NCBI GenBank assembly: GCA_019744815.1
Contig: JAIEUA010000011.1
Span: 1-64,000, forward strand
Origin: Phycisphaerales bacterium
GTDB lineage: Bacteria > Planctomycetota > Phycisphaerae > Phycisphaerales > UBA1924
Length of the DNA: 64,000 bases
Direction of reading: 5' to 3'
The notes beneath the pieces were generated by a model, which was given only the letters and a program-made list of their open reading frames with translations, searched no databases and had not been told where the DNA came from. Of this stretch, positions 17,247 through 26,604 are shown piece after piece. A program made the translations under genes and the position numbers. How positions within the stretch are numbered: the stretch's first letter is position 1; each line of letters begins with the position of its first letter.

Positions 17247-17632
17247 GAGAATTCTCCATACCCCCGAACGTGGACTGAGCATACCAAATCAACAGACACA
17301 TCGCCTCAGCCACTGACGAAGCCGCAAAGATTGCGTAACCTCTTGTACACAAACGATGTACGCATTACCCGAAGCCGGGTCAAGTAGTCGTGACGAGGCT
17401 CTACTAAGCGCCCCCTTGGTATTTCGTGGAAAGCCGCAGGAGCCGCAACGACGCATCCGTCGGGCGACAATCGGACAGCTACGCTTGCGATCCCTGAATC
17501 GGCGAATCACGTCCCCTAGAGTTATTTTCAAAGTTCTTCTACTATTTGACCGAGGCACCAGTAGACTGTCCATTCGGGATTTGTCCCGAGTCCAAGGATT
17601 TGCCGCAGCCCCCACTCCCTCCGGATTAGTGC
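17247..17632. other. Intergenic region, lower GC, no gene recognised
   Basis: This is the divergent gap between the frameshifted secreted-protein gene and the prepilin-like gene. Apart from the Shine-Dalgarno next to 17246 I see no gene, RNA or clear promoter. Base composition matches the lower-GC gene to its left. Confidence 0.5.
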
Positions 17633-18727
17633 ATGCCTGTCGACCGACGCAGTCACGGTGGCCGCTCCTTGAAGCTCTTCGGGGCGTTCACTCTCATCGA
17701 GTTGCTGGTCGCGATCGCGATCATCGCGTTGCTTCTGGCCCTCGCGATCCCCGCCATGGTCGGCGCGCGTCGCTCCGCCCGCGGCACGATTTGTCAGACG
17801 CGCATGAAGCAGTACGCGACTTCGATGGCCGCCTACTCCGGGGACAATAAGAACCTGTTGCCCGCGTTCACGTGGAAGGCGAAGACGACGTATACGCCGT
17901 ACTACCCCGACCTGAACGACAAGAACGCCCCGTATCCGCAGGACGCCCATGCGAATCAATCGGTGGCGCTTATACGAAAGCTGAAGGGGTATACCGCGCC
18001 CGCCTTCAACGAGAAGACTCCAAACACACCGCTCGTGGATCGGAACTTCACGCACCTGGTTCTCATCAGCGGCGGCTACTACTCCTTCTCTCCCTCGGAT
18101 CCCAGTCTGATCTGCCCGGAGGACAAGTTTGCCGCGGAATGGCAGCGCACCAGCCCGGATGCGATGGGAGCCAAGCTGCTTGAACAAGGGCGCACGTCGG
18201 CGGATCTCGCGGCGATGCCGAGTGGATTCATCAAGTTCTTGCCTTACTGGTCCACGTATCAACTCGTGGCCGTGGCGTGGAGCGCCGACAAAGGGCCGCT
18301 CGCATTGAAGCAGAACTTCGACAACTACGACAAGTACACAATCTATCTCAACATTGATCGCTTTGATCAGCGTCGGCAGGACGAGGTGTTCTTCCCCTCT
18401 CAGAAAGTGTTGGGATTCGATCTCTTTGATCGCCACTACTCCAAGCGGACGCTCTTCCACGCGTACGAGGAGGCCAAGCAGCCGCTGATGTTCGCCGACG
18501 GCTCGGTCACGATCCGCCGGACCGGCGACGCGAACCCGGGCTGGAGCCCGGACCTGCCGAACATCGTGATGCCCACGACGTACCGCTACGAGCCCAACCG
18601 GTGGGATCCGCCGACACGATCGGGCTCATTCCGGGACGACGTCAAGGGCTATTACCGCTGGACACGCGGGGGACTCCGAGGCGTCGACTTCGGCGGGAAG
18701 GAAGCCGAGCTTCCAAAGCAGCCCTGA
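17633..18727 (+). CDS. Prepilin-like protein (type II secretion/pilin N-terminal motif)
   Basis: A 364-residue protein with a short basic leader, then GAFTLIELLVAIAIIALLL (17-35), the prepilin cleavage/methylation motif with its Glu at position +5, and a long hydrophobic helix. The remainder is a globular periplasmic domain with a near-C-terminal LMFADGSVTIRRTGDANPG, reminiscent of the F-DG region of planctomycete pseudopilin-like proteins. It is predicted to be processed by the prepilin peptidase at 3789-5276 and inserted in the inner membrane. ATG 17633 fits the leader length. No partner pilus genes are adjacent. Confidence 0.85.
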   Translation: MPVDRRSHGGRSLKLFGAFTLIELLVAIAIIALLLALAIPAMVGARRSARGTICQTRMKQYATSMAAYSGDNKNLLPAFTWKAKTTYTPYYPDLNDKNAPYPQDAHANQSVALIRKLKGYTAPAFNEKTPNTPLVDRNFTHLVLISGGYYSFSPSDPSLICPEDKFAAEWQRTSPDAMGAKLLEQGRTSADLAAMPSGFIKFLPYWSTYQLVAVAWSADKGPLALKQNFDNYDKYTIYLNIDRFDQRRQDEVFFPSQKVLGFDLFDRHYSKRTLFHAYEEAKQPLMFADGSVTIRRTGDANPGWSPDLPNIVMPTTYRYEPNRWDPPTRSGSFRDDVKGYYRWTRGGLRGVDFGGKEAELPKQP

Positions 18728-18752
18728 CCGCTCATCGCTTGCTGAATACCGT
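18724..18752 (+). promoter_or_regulatory. Candidate promoter of a leaderless EEP-family gene
   Basis: CTGACC (18724-18729) and TACCGT (18747-18752) are 17 bp apart, and the second box ends 6 nt before ATG 18759. Transcription would begin at or next to the start codon. Confidence 0.5.
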
Positions 18753-18758
18753 TTGGCC

Positions 18759-19988
18759 ATGCTGCACCTGTCTCGTCGTGCGTTCGTCGCTCTGTGTTGT
18801 TCGCTCACCCTGACCGCTGGCTCGTCCGCACAGGTCGCAAGCACAAGCCCGATCACCCTCCGCATCGCCACCTTCAACATCGAGGACATCCGCACCGAGG
18901 ACGTGAAGCGTCCGGATCAGCCGCGGCTCAAGGCGATCGCCGAGGTCATCCAGCGGATCCGGCCCAACATCATCTTCCTGAACGAGATCGCGTACGACAT
19001 GCCGGGATCTCCCGGCTTTGTGGACGGCGAGGAGCCGGGGCAGAACGCGTCACGATTTGTGGCCAACTACCTGAGCACGCCGCAGGCGACGGGGCTGGAG
19101 CCGATCAAGTACGTCGCGTTCATGGCGCCGAGCAACACCGGCGTGTTCAGCGGCTTTGACCTCGACAACGACGGTGCCGTGACAGCCACTTATCCCACGC
19201 CGCCGGGCACGAACACCAGCGGGGACGCCGGGCCGCAGACCAAGGAAGGGCGGCTGTACGGGAACGACTGCTGGGGCTTCGGCACGTTTCCAGGTCAGTA
19301 CGCGATGGCGCTCCTGGTGGACGAGCGGCTGGTGATCGAGACGGAGAAGGTGCGGACGTTCCAGCGGATGCCATGGGACTACATGCCGGGCAACTTCATG
19401 CCGAGCAAGGCCGATGGGACGGCGTTCTACAGCGACGAGGAGAAGAAGCTCTTCCGACTGTCGAGCAAGAGCCACTGGGATGTTCCGGTGAAGCTGCCGA
19501 ATGGCGCGGTGCTGCACGTGCTGTGCTCGCATCCGACGCCGCCGGTGTTTGATGGGCCGGAGGACCGCAACGGGCGTCGCAACCACGACGAGATCCGGCT
19601 GTGGATGGATTACCTGTTCAACGACCCGTATCTGGTGGACGACAAGTCGACGTATGGCGGGCTGGCGGCGGACGCGTCGTTCGTGATCGTCGGCGATCTC
19701 AACGCCGATCCGAAGAAAGGCGACTCGTACAAGAATCCGATCGGCAAGCTCTTGGCGAATCGAAGAATGCTGAAGTTTGAAGCGCCGAAAGCGGACCTGG
19801 ATATCCCCGGGCTCGAGCCCACCGACACCGCGATGTTCAAGATGCGGGTCGATCACGTGATCCCGTCGAAGGACCTGCAGGTCGCGGCGAGCGGCGTGTG
19901 GCGGGCGTTGCCGGCCTCGAACGTGGGCGGGAAGTTCCCGAGCGACCACTTCCCGGTGTGGATGGATCTGGTGGTGCCTGGCAAGTGA
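18759..19988 (+). CDS. Secreted endonuclease/exonuclease/phosphatase-family protein
   Basis: A 409-residue exported protein: signal peptide about 1-25 (LCCSLTLTAGSSAQ), then the EEP fold with RIATFNIEDI (first metal-ligand Asn), IIFLNEI (Glu), LCSHPTPP, VIVGDLNADP and the terminal SDHFPVW. These are the conserved metal and phosphate-binding motifs of the DNase I / sphingomyelinase superfamily. Long family members of this kind are often secreted phosphodiesterases; the substrate is unknown. A DLDNDGAVTATYP segment resembles a calcium loop. ATG 18759 is favoured over TTG 18753 because of the TACCGT box. Confidence 0.88.
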   Translation: MLHLSRRAFVALCCSLTLTAGSSAQVASTSPITLRIATFNIEDIRTEDVKRPDQPRLKAIAEVIQRIRPNIIFLNEIAYDMPGSPGFVDGEEPGQNASRFVANYLSTPQATGLEPIKYVAFMAPSNTGVFSGFDLDNDGAVTATYPTPPGTNTSGDAGPQTKEGRLYGNDCWGFGTFPGQYAMALLVDERLVIETEKVRTFQRMPWDYMPGNFMPSKADGTAFYSDEEKKLFRLSSKSHWDVPVKLPNGAVLHVLCSHPTPPVFDGPEDRNGRRNHDEIRLWMDYLFNDPYLVDDKSTYGGLAADASFVIVGDLNADPKKGDSYKNPIGKLLANRRMLKFEAPKADLDIPGLEPTDTAMFKMRVDHVIPSKDLQVAASGVWRALPASNVGGKFPSDHFPVWMDLVVPGK

Positions 19989-20031
19989 TCGATCGGACTT
20001 GCGTTGGTGTCGGTGATGTCGTTGGTGCCGT

Positions 20032-20137
20032 TGGTGCCATCAGTCCGCCGGCTCGGCGGCGCGACTGATGCCGTCTGGAACAACCGTGCCCTGGCATCAG
20101 TCGCGCGGCGCCGAGCAGCCGCGGACTGAAGGCACCA
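20032..20137. repeat. Large imperfect inverted repeat
   Basis: Arms 20032-20072 and 20093-20137 are inverse complements with a few mismatches and small gaps, around a 20-bp spacer. The arms contain CAGTCCGC...GGCGCGACTGATGCC. It lies between the EEP gene and ctaB, both on the plus strand. No T-run follows. Confidence 0.8.
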
Positions 20138-20203
20138 GATGCCTTTCCTGTCCAGTCATCGCATCGCTCGGTTGCCGCGCGTACCCTTGGTCACACGGAG
20201 ATT

Positions 20204-21175
20204 TTGTTGTCCCGAGCCACGTTGAATCCCAAGACTTCCGCCGCCGCCCTCGCGAGACCGCTGTGGCTGTCGTTCGTTGAGGCGGGCAAGCCCGGGATCA
20301 CGCGGCTGGTGACGATCACGTCGCTGGTGGGGTTCGTGCTGGCGGCGCTGGGGACGAAGTGGAGCTACGCGAACCTGGGCTTTGTGGCCGTCGCGACCGC
20401 GCTCGGCACCGCGCTCTCATCGCTGGGTGCGAACACGCTGAATGAATGGATGGAACGCGACCGCGACGCGAAGATGCCGCGTACGGCTCATCGGCCATTG
20501 CCCGAAGCGCGGATCACGCCGCGGCAGGCGTTGGTCGCGGGCGTGATCGAGAGCATTGTGGGCGTGGCCGTTCTCGCGGCGTGCACGAACATCTGGGCGG
20601 CGCTGGTGTCTCTGGCGTGCATCGTGAGCTATGTCGCGGTGTACACGCCCTTGAAGCCGCGGTCGCCGATCTCGACGCTGGTGGGCGCGGTGCCGGGGGC
20701 GCTGCCGCCGTTGATCGGGTGGTGCGCTGGCGCGGGGATGGCGAACGCGGACGGGTGGAACGCTCTGACGCAGTTGGGCGGGTGGTCGCTGTTCGCGTTG
20801 ATGTTCGTCTGGCAGCTCCCCCACTTCCTCGCCATTGCTTGGATGTACCGCGAGGACTACTCGCTGGGCGGGTTCAAGGTGCTGGCGGTCGAGGACCCCA
20901 GCGGGGTGCGGACTGCCCGCGGCGTGCTGCTGTGGTCGCTGCTGCTGATTCCCGCGACGCTGCTGCCGTGCTGGGCGATGCCCAACCGGGCGGGCGTGTT
21001 CTTCGGCGTGTTTGCGACCGTGAGCGGGCTGCTGTTCCTGGTGCTCGCGGTGCGGTTCGCGCTCGACCGCACGCGGCCTTCGGCGCGGCGGGTGTTCCTG
21101 GCTTCGATCGCGCATCTGCCGCTGCTGCTGATGGCGCTCGTCGCGGAGGCGGTGCTTCGAACCTGGCGGGGTTGA
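20204..21175 (+). CDS. ctaB: Protoheme IX farnesyltransferase (heme O synthase)
   Basis: A 323-residue integral membrane UbiA-type prenyltransferase that converts heme B to heme O for terminal oxidases. It has about nine hydrophobic segments. The first motif is ANTLNEWMERDRDAKMPRT, where the usual first Asp of NxxxDxxxD is Glu. The second region is HFLAIAWMYREDYSLGGFKV. The start is TTG 20204, fixed by GGAG 3 nt upstream (20197-20200). No cytochrome oxidase genes are adjacent, and a palindrome precedes it. Confidence 0.95.
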   Translation: MLSRATLNPKTSAAALARPLWLSFVEAGKPGITRLVTITSLVGFVLAALGTKWSYANLGFVAVATALGTALSSLGANTLNEWMERDRDAKMPRTAHRPLPEARITPRQALVAGVIESIVGVAVLAACTNIWAALVSLACIVSYVAVYTPLKPRSPISTLVGAVPGALPPLIGWCAGAGMANADGWNALTQLGGWSLFALMFVWQLPHFLAIAWMYREDYSLGGFKVLAVEDPSGVRTARGVLLWSLLLIPATLLPCWAMPNRAGVFFGVFATVSGLLFLVLAVRFALDRTRPSARRVFLASIAHLPLLLMALVAEAVLRTWRG

Positions 21176-21360
21176 TTTTCGGTTTCCAGCATGCGACCGC
21201 AAGACGTCGAGGCTGACGAGTCCGCGAGGAAGCCTCGGATCGTTTTCGCCTGTTGCGAACGGGCTCGCGTGATTTGAGGAAGGCTGGTTTCGGATCATCC
21301 GGGCCTTCGTCGCGGAGCCTCCTCAGACTCGGCGTCGGGTGACCTACCTGGCACTCTCGA

Positions 21361-22410
21361 TCAGGTCGGGGCCCCGTCGATCCGCACACTCTCAGGTCCG
21401 ACGCGGACGACGCAGCCCTCGAACGCGAGGCTCTTCTCGGAACCATCGTCGGATCGGATCGCTCGCACCACGCTCGCGACCTCGCGACGGCGCACCGTGC
21501 CGCCTTGGGAGCGGATGATCGCGGCGACGGCTTCGCGCAGGACGACGCGGGGTTCGGCTCGGAGTGTCGCTCGGCTCCACGCGTTCGGCACCTCGCTCGC
21601 TCGGCGCAGCGCGGCATCCGCGGCGGCGGTCAGGATCGCTCCCGCGTCGGCGCAGGCGCGGGCGAGCGAAGATGCGTGGCGGGGGGCGTGCGGGGCGATC
21701 GCCAGCATCGTCGGGATGACCTCGATACGCAAGCGGGCCCGCAGCAAAGAGACATCCGCGTTGGTCGCGTCGGTTTGCCAGGCGGCGCCGAGTTCGGAGC
21801 ACAAGCGCTCGGCGTCGGCGCGGCGGACGCCGAGCATGGGGCGGACCAGGGTCGTTGAGTCTGTCAGGCGGCGTCGCTCGCGGATGCCGGCCATGCCCCG
21901 CACGCCGCTGCCCCGGAGCAGACGCATGAGGAGCGTTTCGAGCTGGTCGTCGGCGTGGTGGCCGGTGGCGACGAAGCGGCAGCCAGATTCCGTCGCGAGT
22001 TCGGCGAGGGCGCGGTAGCGCTCGCGTCGGGCGGCGGCTTCGAGGTTGCCGCCGGCGGAGCGGGCGGCGATGGCTTTGGATACGAACATCACGCCGAGCT
22101 GTTGGCAGAGCTTCTCGCACGCGACTCGGTCGGCTTGGGCTTCCGATGCAGGGCGCATGTCGTGGAGGATGTGGGCGGCGACGATGGACTTGGGTTGGCT
22201 GGAGAGCGCGAGGAGCAACGCGGTGGAATCCGCTCCGCCCGACAGCGCGACCAGTGTTCGCCGGTCCGCGTCGGGCGTCGATCGGCCGCCGGTCAGGCGT
22301 CGCCAGGATGCGAGGATGGCACGCCCGATCGGGTGTGATTTGACGGAGCCCCGGCGACCGGCCGACGCGGCGGGTCCGAAAGATGGGGGTGATGGAGTGG
22401 CGTCGGGCAC
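21361..22410 (-). CDS. tilS: tRNA(Ile)-lysidine synthase
   Basis: A 349-residue PP-loop ATPase that modifies C34 of tRNA-Ile(CAU) to lysidine so that it reads AUA. The PP-loop is SGGADS (57-62), with HILHDMRP and GHHADDQLETLLMRLLRGSG as further family signatures. It is at the short end of the family and its C-terminal domain looks reduced. Start is GTG 22410; on the minus strand TACCAT (22417-22422) ends 6 nt upstream, suggesting a leaderless message. It is divergent from the next gene. Confidence 0.93.
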   Translation of the reverse strand: MPDATPSPPSFGPAASAGRRGSVKSHPIGRAILASWRRLTGGRSTPDADRRTLVALSGGADSTALLLALSSQPKSIVAAHILHDMRPASEAQADRVACEKLCQQLGVMFVSKAIAARSAGGNLEAAARRERYRALAELATESGCRFVATGHHADDQLETLLMRLLRGSGVRGMAGIRERRRLTDSTTLVRPMLGVRRADAERLCSELGAAWQTDATNADVSLLRARLRIEVIPTMLAIAPHAPRHASSLARACADAGAILTAAADAALRRASEVPNAWSRATLRAEPRVVLREAVAAIIRSQGGTVRRREVASVVRAIRSDDGSEKSLAFEGCVVRVGPESVRIDGAPT

Positions 22411-22512
22411 GGGAAGATGGTACTTTCACGGTGCCGACCGCGGTCGAGGGATTCCGGCGAGGGCAATGAGGGCCCCCGCCAACGCCGCGGCACGACACGG
22501 AGGTCGCCGGCC

Positions 22513-23034
22513 TTGCACGATCCAAGCCTGACCCTTGCCTCAACACTGACGCTGGCCCTGGAGACCGACTCGATCGGCGTCCGCGAGATTCTCCTCGCGG
22601 GCGGGGCGATTGGTATCGGTGTGGTCCTGGTTGTGTGGGGCCTTCTGAGCCGGAAGCGCGATGTTCCCGGGCACGCGCGGGACAGCGCCGAGAAGCTCAC
22701 GCGGGATCTCATCGACGAGCTCGAGTCGCGGGCCGAGCGGCTCGAGAAGCTCATGGCCCGCGCGGACGCGACGCTCGCCGAGCTGCGGAACGCGGAGCGC
22801 CGAGTCGCGGCCGCTCCACCGTCATCACCACCCAAGCGAATGCCTGAACAGACTCTGGAAGCCAAGCCGCGCGAGCAGCACTCGATCTTCACCGACCCGG
22901 TGCACGTCGAGGTGTGCACACTGGCGGAGCAGGGGCTGGGCCCGGTGGATATCGCCCGCCGGATGCAATTGCCGACGGGTCAGGTCGAGCTGATCCTGAA
23001 CCTCCGTCCGAATCGGCACTCGCGGACGAGTTGA
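22513..23034 (+). CDS. Small membrane-anchored protein with putative C-terminal HTH
   Basis: A 173-residue protein. Start is TTG 22513, supported by GGAGG at 22500-22504. A single membrane helix (about 25-45, LLAGGAIGIGVVLVVWGLL) is followed by a coiled coil with ELESRAERLEKLMARADATL. The C-terminal segment EVCTLAEQGLGPVDIARRM plus GQVELILNL looks like a helix-turn-helix of the DUF2802/DUF6115-like type found in small bacterial membrane proteins. Function unknown. Confidence 0.7.
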   Translation: MHDPSLTLASTLTLALETDSIGVREILLAGGAIGIGVVLVVWGLLSRKRDVPGHARDSAEKLTRDLIDELESRAERLEKLMARADATLAELRNAERRVAAAPPSSPPKRMPEQTLEAKPREQHSIFTDPVHVEVCTLAEQGLGPVDIARRMQLPTGQVELILNLRPNRHSRTS

Positions 23035-23089
23035 TCTCGGACCGGTGTGGATGGCGGCGTGCGGACGGCCCGCGGTATGGTCGCGCTCC

Positions 23090-23524
23090 TTACGCGGGCA
23101 GGCGTGACTTGGAAGCCCTGCGCAGCCCCGAGGTGTGGGCCCATTCGTAGACCGAGTGACCCTCCTCAATTTTGAGTAGGTCGAGGTCGATGCGATAGAG
23201 CCCGTCGTCGTTGTACTCGCAACTTACAACCCGCCCGAGCAGCGGTACCGGGCGGTCATCGATCAAGTGAATGGCCATCGCCAAATGCCGTCCGATGTAG
23301 CACATGCGACGAGAGACCAGAACGAGGTTCGAGCGGCTGAGCTCCAAGGTCTTGGCCTGCCAGGTCATTCCCGGGCGATCGCGCTCGTCGAGCTCGGCGA
23401 GATCGAGCTCGGCCTGAAAGCGGTTTCCGTTGGGACGTGGCTGCATCAATCGGATTTTCCCTGAGGTTTCGACGGGCGCAGCCACACCCGATCCCCACGC
23501 GGCGCGAGCAGTTGCAGTCGGCAT
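23090..23524 (-). CDS. PilZ-like domain protein
   Basis: A 144-residue protein. ATG 23524 is chosen because GAGG lies 8 nt upstream; the longer in-frame extension looks non-coding. The segment LELSRSNLVLVSRR followed by GRVVSCEYNDDGLYRIDLDL resembles the D/NxSxxG and beta-strand core of PilZ (c-di-GMP binding) domains in planctomycetes, but the first RxxxR is not clear, so nucleotide binding is unproven. It is a single gene, convergent with 22513-23034. Confidence 0.55.
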   Translation of the reverse strand: MPTATARAAWGSGVAAPVETSGKIRLMQPRPNGNRFQAELDLAELDERDRPGMTWQAKTLELSRSNLVLVSRRMCYIGRHLAMAIHLIDDRPVPLLGRVVSCEYNDDGLYRIDLDLLKIEEGHSVYEWAHTSGLRRASKSRLPA

Positions 23525-23659
23525 GAAAAGAGCCTCACAATGAACTATCGCAATGGCAAACACCTGCTTTCGGAAACGAGCAGAAATGCGTGCAGCAATT
23601 CCGGTTAAATCAAGTGTGAGATATGGAACGGTGGTACCTAGGTGCACATACTGATAACC

Positions 23660-24331
23660 ATGACGAGCCACAACGAGGGGTTGCGGGCCTGGGGCGTTCG
23701 GCTGGTTCGTGAAGCAAGGCTTGCCCTGATGGGAACGCCATGGGTCGCTTTGATCGAGCCGCCGGTGGCGTTGTCTGCTCTTCCGGACTTCTCGGAGTTC
23801 CGCGATGAGGCCGGGCATCGGCGCGCGATTGACGTGTATTTGCTCTCACATCTCGTGGGCGTGCCGCCTCCGCCGCCGTCGCCGAATGCGGGCACAGAAG
23901 TTCAGTTGTGGTCCCGGATCGCGGCGAACGCGAAGGACTATTTCTGGACCGAGTTCAGCGCGAAGCACGAGTGGCTGGTCCGCGAACGCGATTCACTGAC
24001 GATCGAGACCTGGACCCAGGCGGAGCTGTGCAGCTTGCACGCGCTCAGCCACGCGGGGCCGACCATGAAGCCGCGTGCCGACGCGGCGGCGGATTGGATG
24101 CTTGAACACCTCCAGCCCGACAACGCCACGAACCACCCTTGGGCTATTCACGTGTTTCTGGGGCGCGCCGCAGAACTGAAGAGCTCGGAGCATCATCTCT
24201 ACGCCGAATCGCTGCTGCACAACGCGATCGTCTCGCTCGGTCGCGCTGATCGCTTCTCGGCGTTGATTCTGTTGGACGCGGGTCGGTGGCTGGAACGCCA
24301 GAGCGTCGCACGCGAATCCTCTTCGTGCTGA
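23660..24331 (+). CDS. Hypothetical protein
   Basis: A 223-residue protein that I do not recognise. It is predicted soluble and mainly helical, with notable segments PDFSEFRDEAGHRRAIDVYL, a Pro-run (VPPPPPSPN) and a helical C-terminal half with NATNHPWAIHVFL and YAESLLHNAIVSLGRADRF, which reads like a helical-repeat domain. ATG 23660 is preferred over GTG 23642 because CATACT ends 7 nt before it. It is convergent with pyrG and divergent from the PilZ gene. Confidence 0.6.
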   Translation: MTSHNEGLRAWGVRLVREARLALMGTPWVALIEPPVALSALPDFSEFRDEAGHRRAIDVYLLSHLVGVPPPPPSPNAGTEVQLWSRIAANAKDYFWTEFSAKHEWLVRERDSLTIETWTQAELCSLHALSHAGPTMKPRADAAADWMLEHLQPDNATNHPWAIHVFLGRAAELKSSEHHLYAESLLHNAIVSLGRADRFSALILLDAGRWLERQSVARESSSC

Positions 24332-24376
24332 GTGCGGGTCAACTGGGCTGGGGCCGGGGCCGGGGCAAGGAAACTC

Positions 24377-26482
24377 TCAGACCGCCTGCGGCTGGGGCCG
24401 CTGGTTGGAGACCGGGCGCAACCACCGCGAGACCTCGGCGTCGAGGAGAGCCTGGTCGCGTCCGATCTTGCGAACGATCGCGGCGGCCACGAGACCCATG
24501 AACATGGGCTGCGGGCGCAGCGGGCGGCTGGTGAGTTCGGGGTGGAACTGGGCGCCGATGAAGTAGGGGTGCGTGACCTTGAGCGCCAGGCCGCCCTCGC
24601 TGCTGGTGCCGGCGCTGCTGCGGATGTTGGCGGCGGGGTGGTCGATCTCGCTGACACTCTGGCGGAGCTCAAGGATCTGCATGATCGGGCGGGCCGGGTG
24701 GCGGCCGCTGAAGACCAGGCCGGCGTGCTCGAAGCGCTCGATGTAGTTGGGGTCGACTTCGTAGCGGTGGCGGAAGCGTTCGCGGACGCCGTGCTGCTTG
24801 TTGAAGAGGAAGTGGGCGAGCGAGTTGGGCGTGATGGCGACTTCCTGGCCGCCGAGTCTCATGGTGCCGCCGAGGCCTTCGATGCGCTTCTGCTCGGGGA
24901 GCTCGCTGATGACGGGGTTCTCGCAGCCGGGCTTGAACTCGGTGCTGTTGGCGTCCTTGAGCCCCAGCACGTTGCGGGCGAACTCGATGACGGCCATCTG
25001 GAAGCCGAGACACAGGCCGAGGTACGGGAGGCCGTTCTCGCGGCAGTGGCGGACGCAGGCGATCTTGCCCTCGACGCCGCGGCTGCCGAAGCCGCCGGGG
25101 ACGATGACTGCGTTCAGATCGCCCAGCTTTGCGGCGACGTTGGAGCTGTCGATGTTGGTGGTGTCGGTCCAGTGGAGATCGATGTCGCACGAAAGGTGCG
25201 CGGAACAGTGCTCCAGGGCCTTGTCGATCGAGGCGTAGGCGTCGCGGATCTGGGCGTACTTGCCGGCGATGCCGATGGTGACCTTGTGACGCTTGGGAGC
25301 GATCAGGCGGCGGGCGAAGCCCATCCAGCGCTCGCGGGCCTTGTCCTCGTTGGCGAAATCGACGCGTTCGTGCAGGCCCAGGAGCGAGAGGATCTCGCGG
25401 TCGAGGCCGTCGGAGCGCATGTCTTCGGGGATGGTGTAGATGCTCTCGCGGTCGTGCATCGAGAAGAGGCGGCGGGGCGGCACGTTGCTGAACATCGCGA
25501 TCTTCTGCATCACCTTCTCGCCGCAGGGCTTGCTGGCGCGGCAGGCGATGACGTGGGGCTGGATGCCAGCTTCCATGAGCCGCTTGATGCCGAGCTGAGC
25601 GGCCTTGCTCTTCTGCTCACCCAGGGCGGGCGGCTCGATGATGTAGGTGAGGGCGACGAAGCAGGTGGAGTTGGGGCCTTCTTCGAAGGCGAGCTCGCGC
25701 ATGGCCTCGATGTAGAACGCGTTCTCGTAGTCACCGACGGTGCCGCCGACTTCGATGAAGACGACGTCGGCGGGCTTGGTGCCGTCGCCGTGCAGGGCGA
25801 GCTCGCGGAGCTTGCGCTTCACCTCGCCGGTGACGTGCGGGATCATCTGCACGTCGCGGCCGAGGTAGACGCCCATGCGTTCACGCTCGAGGATCTCGCT
25901 GAAGATGCGGCCCGAGGTGGTGAAGTTGCGCTGCGAGAGATTTTGGTCGAGCAGACGCTCGTAGGTGCCCAAGTCCATGTCGCACTCGGTGCCGTCGTCG
26001 AGGACGAAGACCTCGCCGTGGCGGTAGGGGTTGAGCGTGCCCGAGTCGATGTTGAGGTAGCCCTCCATCTTGATGGGGGCGACGGACAGGCCTTTGTCCT
26101 TGAGCATCTTGGCCAGGCTGCTGGCGAAGATGCCCTTGCCCAAGCCGCTCATGACGGTGCCGAAGACGACGACGTACTTGTGACGGCCCTTGACGTAGCC
26201 GGGCGGAATCGGCGAATAGAACTCGCTCTCGGCGCTCTGGTCGCCGAGGCTGGCGAGGGTGAGGTTGGGCGTCGAGGCGATGCTCGCGAGGTCGGCGGAG
26301 TTGGGGCGCGGCCCGATCGGCTTGGCCTCGATGGTGGGCGTGAAGCCCTCATCGATCAGCGCTTGGCTGAAGGCCTCGGCGTTGGAAAACGGGATGGTGT
26401 CGCTGCGTTCGTCATGGAACGGCGTCAGGCCGTCGCCAGACCGGTCGTCCAGACGTCCTGTCTCGGTCGCGCGGGTGGGCAT
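24377..26482 (-). CDS. pyrG: CTP synthase with N-terminal extension
   Basis: A 701-residue enzyme forming CTP from UTP, ATP and glutamine. The synthetase domain begins only at about residue 101 (KYVVVFGTVMSGLGKG, ATP loop 112-117) and includes GYLNIDSGTLNPYRHGEVFV. The class I amidotransferase domain has VPGGFGSRG, its nucleophile C491 in LGLCLGFQ and the HPE dyad in AQFHPELTSRP. It is about 150 residues longer than usual, from a 100-residue polar N-terminal extension and a longer C-terminal half (the IRSSAGTSSEGG stretch). Start ATG 26482 is supported by TATGCT (26488-26493) 5 nt upstream. Confidence 0.95.
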   Translation of the reverse strand: MPTRATETGRLDDRSGDGLTPFHDERSDTIPFSNAEAFSQALIDEGFTPTIEAKPIGPRPNSADLASIASTPNLTLASLGDQSAESEFYSPIPPGYVKGRHKYVVVFGTVMSGLGKGIFASSLAKMLKDKGLSVAPIKMEGYLNIDSGTLNPYRHGEVFVLDDGTECDMDLGTYERLLDQNLSQRNFTTSGRIFSEILERERMGVYLGRDVQMIPHVTGEVKRKLRELALHGDGTKPADVVFIEVGGTVGDYENAFYIEAMRELAFEEGPNSTCFVALTYIIEPPALGEQKSKAAQLGIKRLMEAGIQPHVIACRASKPCGEKVMQKIAMFSNVPPRRLFSMHDRESIYTIPEDMRSDGLDREILSLLGLHERVDFANEDKARERWMGFARRLIAPKRHKVTIGIAGKYAQIRDAYASIDKALEHCSAHLSCDIDLHWTDTTNIDSSNVAAKLGDLNAVIVPGGFGSRGVEGKIACVRHCRENGLPYLGLCLGFQMAVIEFARNVLGLKDANSTEFKPGCENPVISELPEQKRIEGLGGTMRLGGQEVAITPNSLAHFLFNKQHGVRERFRHRYEVDPNYIERFEHAGLVFSGRHPARPIMQILELRQSVSEIDHPAANIRSSAGTSSEGGLALKVTHPYFIGAQFHPELTSRPLRPQPMFMGLVAAAIVRKIGRDQALLDAEVSRWLRPVSNQRPQPQAV

Positions 26483-26604
26483 GTCTCAGCATATCACATT
26501 GGGGATAGGCTGGTCGCGTGAACCGAGGGGGAATCGGTGCAGGATTCACAGAGTTTCTGGTGTGGGGCGTGACGCGGGGCTCGGCCCGGGCGGTTCGTCG
26601 TTGG

